A DNA stretch of 64,000 nt from Woeseia sp037968755 (GTDB taxonomy: Bacteria; Pseudomonadota; Gammaproteobacteria; Steroidobacterales; Woeseiaceae). The stretch lies in assembly GCA_037968755.1 (NCBI GenBank), contig JBBKWB010000045.1, positions 1 through 64,000 on the forward strand, written 5' to 3'. Position 1 is the stretch's first letter, and each line of letters opens with the position of its first letter. This document shows positions 61,499 to 64,000 of the stretch, piece by piece. The translations under genes and the position numbers were made by a program. The notes below the pieces were generated by a model. It saw only the letters and a list, made by a program, of their open reading frames with translations. It had not been told where the DNA came from and ran no database searches.

Positions 61499-63307
61499 AT
61501 GCACAAGACAATCGCAAAGGTAACTCAGCGCATCATCGACAGGAGCCAGTCGAGTCGCGCTGCCTATCTCGCCCGCATTCATAAGGCGGCTGAAGAAGGT
61601 CCGCAGCGTCATGCGCTATCGTGCAGCAACCTCGCACACGGCATCGCTGCCTGTGGCCAGGACGCCAAAGAAAGTCTCGCAGGCAAGGTCGTGCCTAACA
61701 TCGGTATCGTTTCTGCGTACAACGATATGCTGAGTGCGCACCAGCCGTTTGAAACTTATCCTGCGCGTATTCGCAAAGCGGCGAGCGCCAACGGCGCGGT
61801 GGCGCAGTTCGCCGGCGGAGTGCCGGCCATGTGTGACGGAGTCACTCAGGGGCAGGACGGCATGGACCTGTCCTTGTTCAGTCGCGACGTTATCGCATTG
61901 TCCACGGCGGTCGCGTTGTCGCACAACATGTTCGACGCGGCAGTGTGCCTCGGTATCTGCGACAAGATCGTGCCGGGCTTGATGATCGGATGCCTGTCTT
62001 TCGGTCACCTGCCAGTCGTTTTCATACCGGCCGGACCGATGACTACCGGACTTTCTAATAAAGAGAAAGCCCAGGTCCGGGAAGACTACGCAGCGGGTCG
62101 TGTGGGTCGCGACGAACTGCTGGCCGCCGAATCGGCCGCGTATCACGGTCCGGGCACCTGCACGTTTTACGGTACGGCCAACAGCAACCAGATGTTAATG
62201 GAGTTCATGGGGCTACAATTGCCTGGTGGTTCTTTTGTCAATCCCGGCACTGGCATGCGCGATCGACTGACGGATGAAGCCGTGCGCGTTGCAGTTGGAA
62301 TTACCAACCTCGGTGACGATTTCACGCCAATCGGCGAGATCATTGACGAGAAGGCAATTGTTAACGGCATCATAGGACTGTTGGCCACTGGCGGTTCGAC
62401 GAACCACACTATTCATATCGTCGCTATCGCGGCGGCGGCCGGCATCAAGGTCGATTGGAACGACATCGCCGAGCTGTCATCGGTAGTACCGTTGCTGGCG
62501 CGCGTGTACCCGAACGGCATGGCGGACGTGAACCAGTTTCACGCTGCTGGTGGTCTCGGTTTCGTGATTCGTGAATTGCTGGATGCCGGCTTGCTGCACG
62601 AAGATGTGCAGACCATCCTCGGCTCGGGATTGCGGCTATTCTGCAAGGAGCCATGCGTCGAAGATGAGGTACTCGCGTGGCGGGATGCCGAGGCAGTGTC
62701 ACTGGACAACAATATCCTGCGTCCGGCGTCCGATCCGTTCGACAGCGAAGGCGGTTTGCGCGTCGTCGAAGGGGAAATCGGCCGCGCGATCGTCAAAGTG
62801 TCGGCGGTGGATGAGAAGTACCAGAATATCCGTGCGCCGGCGCGCGTTTTTAATAGCCAGACGGAATTTGTTGACGCATTCAACAATGGCGAGCTCGAGC
62901 AGGACCTCGTCGCAGTGCTGCCGGGTCAGGGCCCGCGCGCGACCGGAATGCCAGAGCTGCACAAGCTGACTCCTTACCTCGGCGTGTTGCAAAGCCAGGG
63001 ACACCGGGTGGCCTTGCTAACGGATGGCAGAATGTCCGGCGCATCCGGCAAGGTGCTGGCAGCTATCCAGGTAGTACCCGAAGCGCTCGCGGGCGGCCTG
63101 ATCGGCAGAATACGCGACGGCGACGTTATCGAAATTCACTCCGAGGACGGGCGACTTGAGGTAGTGAGCAACGAGCCACTTGCCAGTCGGCCCGCGCCCG
63201 AAATCGATCTCCGCGCCAGTCACGCCGGAATGGGTCGTGAATTGTTCCAGGTTTTTCGTAACAATGTGTCGGCTGCCGAAGCGGGCGCAACGATTTTCGG
63301 GGAATAG
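61499..63307 (+). CDS. edd: Phosphogluconate dehydratase
   Basis: 602 aa of the IlvD/Edd family, converting 6-phosphogluconate to 2-keto-3-deoxy-6-phosphogluconate with a [4Fe-4S] cluster. PAMCDGVTQGQDGMDLSLFS holds the first cluster cysteine, AVCLGICDKIVPG the second and GTCTFYGTANSNQML the third. LTDGRMSGASGK closes the active site. ATG 61499 has GAGG 6 nt upstream; a TTG 12 nt earlier is inside that site. It lies 34 nt after pgl with a short palindrome in the gap. Confidence 0.95.
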   Translation: MHKTIAKVTQRIIDRSQSSRAAYLARIHKAAEEGPQRHALSCSNLAHGIAACGQDAKESLAGKVVPNIGIVSAYNDMLSAHQPFETYPARIRKAASANGAVAQFAGGVPAMCDGVTQGQDGMDLSLFSRDVIALSTAVALSHNMFDAAVCLGICDKIVPGLMIGCLSFGHLPVVFIPAGPMTTGLSNKEKAQVREDYAAGRVGRDELLAAESAAYHGPGTCTFYGTANSNQMLMEFMGLQLPGGSFVNPGTGMRDRLTDEAVRVAVGITNLGDDFTPIGEIIDEKAIVNGIIGLLATGGSTNHTIHIVAIAAAAGIKVDWNDIAELSSVVPLLARVYPNGMADVNQFHAAGGLGFVIRELLDAGLLHEDVQTILGSGLRLFCKEPCVEDEVLAWRDAEAVSLDNNILRPASDPFDSEGGLRVVEGEIGRAIVKVSAVDEKYQNIRAPARVFNSQTEFVDAFNNGELEQDLVAVLPGQGPRATGMPELHKLTPYLGVLQSQGHRVALLTDGRMSGASGKVLAAIQVVPEALAGGLIGRIRDGDVIEIHSEDGRLEVVSNEPLASRPAPEIDLRASHAGMGRELFQVFRNNVSAAEAGATIFGE

Positions 63308-63310
63308 GAC

Positions 63311-63934
63311 ATGGATGCAAGTGAGCTGGTTAAGGCCTATCGGGTCGTACCTGTTGTTGCTATCGACAATCCCGACCTCGCCGTGCCGCTGGCAGAAGCG
63401 TTGCTGGGCGCCGGCATAGGCATCATCGAAATCACCCTGCGAACCGCTACCGCCATGAAGTCGATTGAGAACGTCATCAAGCAGGTACCGGACATGCTGG
63501 TTGGCGTCGGCAGTATTCGGCACGCCCGGCAACTGGCCGAAGTCGCCAATGCCGGAGCAAAGTTTGCGGTAAGCCCCGGACACAGCGCCGCGTTGCTGGA
63601 GGCAGCGACCGCTGCGCGCTTGCCGTTCATTCCCGGGGCGGCCACGCCATCCGAGATGCTCGGCTTGCTGGCCGCGGGCTACACGCTGCAGAAATTATTT
63701 CCGGCCGAAGTCGTCGGTGGCATCGCGATGCTGAAATCGGTTGCCGGTCCCATTCCGGAAGTGCGTTTCATGCCAACCGGCGGAATTTCTGAAGACATGG
63801 CAGGCGCCTACCTGGCGCTGTCCAATGTAGCGTGCGTGGGCGGGTCGTGGATCGCCCCGGGTGCACTGATCGAAGCCCGCGACTTCGTCGGAATTGGCAA
63901 ACGTGCGGCGGCCGCTGCGCGGCTTGGCACCTAG
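63311..63934 (+). CDS. eda: KDPG aldolase
   Basis: 207 aa (beta/alpha)8 class I aldolase cleaving 2-keto-3-deoxy-6-phosphogluconate to pyruvate and glyceraldehyde-3-phosphate. The catalytic Glu is in GIIEITLRT, the Schiff-base Lys in LQKLFPAEVVGG, and phosphate-binding parts are FIPGAATPSE and RFMPTGGI. It begins 3 nt after edd. Confidence 0.94.
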   Translation: MDASELVKAYRVVPVVAIDNPDLAVPLAEALLGAGIGIIEITLRTATAMKSIENVIKQVPDMLVGVGSIRHARQLAEVANAGAKFAVSPGHSAALLEAATAARLPFIPGAATPSEMLGLLAAGYTLQKLFPAEVVGGIAMLKSVAGPIPEVRFMPTGGISEDMAGAYLALSNVACVGGSWIAPGALIEARDFVGIGKRAAAAARLGT

Positions 63935-63944
63935 TCGAAGCGCT

Positions 63945-64000
63945 GTGACCGGAAAGTCATTATTAGTTGGTGATATCGGCGGAACAAACGCACGCTTCGC
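63945..64000 (+). CDS. glk: Glucokinase (5' end only)
   Basis: From GTG 63945 the first 18 residues read MTGKSLLVGDIGGTNARF, the ATP-binding phosphate-1 motif of Glk-type glucokinases. The window ends here. Placed 10 nt after eda, it completes the glucose-to-pyruvate route of the operon. Confidence 0.85.
   Translation, partial: MTGKSLLVGDIGGTNARF

Noticed and set aside
1..64000. CRISPR arrays, tRNA and rRNA genes
   Set aside because: No regularly spaced repeats and no cloverleaf or rRNA-like sequence were found when reading the window; only two-copy repeats occur.

Overview
The window is about 64 kb of bacterial chromosome, roughly 55% GC. The combination of TonB-dependent receptors, TPR-sulfotransferases, a PagL-type lipid A deacylase, HexR and a zwf-pgl-edd-eda-glk run points to a free-living, probably marine or sediment gammaproteobacterium (Woeseiaceae or Steroidobacter-like would fit). 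That placement is inference from gene content; there is no rRNA or tRNA gene in the window.

Layout. 1-3.4 kb: a patatin lipoprotein and a CPA1 antiporter lie between two nearly identical ~113-bp tails of an IS3-type element, with other IS scraps and a 94-bp relic of an aldehyde dehydrogenase gene. 3.5-6.1 kb: a YeeE/YedE transporter and an intact aldehyde dehydrogenase. 6.2-8.8 kb: a small accessory island, where a nucleotidyltransferase with palindromic operators sits between a truncated and a full cupin gene. 8.8-27.1 kb: a spermidine-dehydrogenase-like (SpdH) flavoenzyme with an NhaC antiporter and the cupin on one side, and a TonB receptor with two more SpdH paralogues and a TetR regulator on the other. 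Between them is a block of two TPR-sulfotransferases, a MetF-type reductase, a beta-propeller protein, an Asp/Asn beta-hydroxylase and an NTF2-fold protein. 27.6-39.9 kb: two paralogous TonB receptors around a FecI/FecR pair, a secreted M20 peptidase and a sodium:solute symporter with its DUF4212 subunit. 40-45.3 kb: a DUF5916 barrel, a secreted MalY-like lyase and a MerA-like flavoprotein. 45.5-48 kb: an ECF sigma factor, its zinc-finger anti-sigma, PagL and a small membrane protein. 48-51.6 kb: a deleted LCAT-like lipase pseudogene, then a flavoprotein/DUF2855 pair. 51.7-56.2 kb: a MacAB-like export operon. 56.8-64 kb: malQ and hexR, divergent from the Entner-Doudoroff genes zwf, pgl, edd, eda and the start of glk.

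How it works together. The ED block is a conventional HexR regulon with visible HexR-type operators. The ECF sigma appears to drive at least three promoters that share a 28-nt pattern (GTAACCTTTY-N8-KCGGCAACTA). They lie before pagL, before the small membrane protein and, 40 kb away, before the aldehyde dehydrogenase. The SpdH/NhaC and TonB-SpdH-SpdH operons share a near-palindromic 16-nt site just after their predicted promoters, which suggests one regulator. The FecI/FecR region looks like a complete nutrient route, probably for peptides: outer-membrane receptor, periplasmic peptidase, inner-membrane Na+ symporter. The strongest candidates for something undescribed are the ECF regulon, the shared SpdH operator and the sulfotransferase/beta-hydroxylase block.
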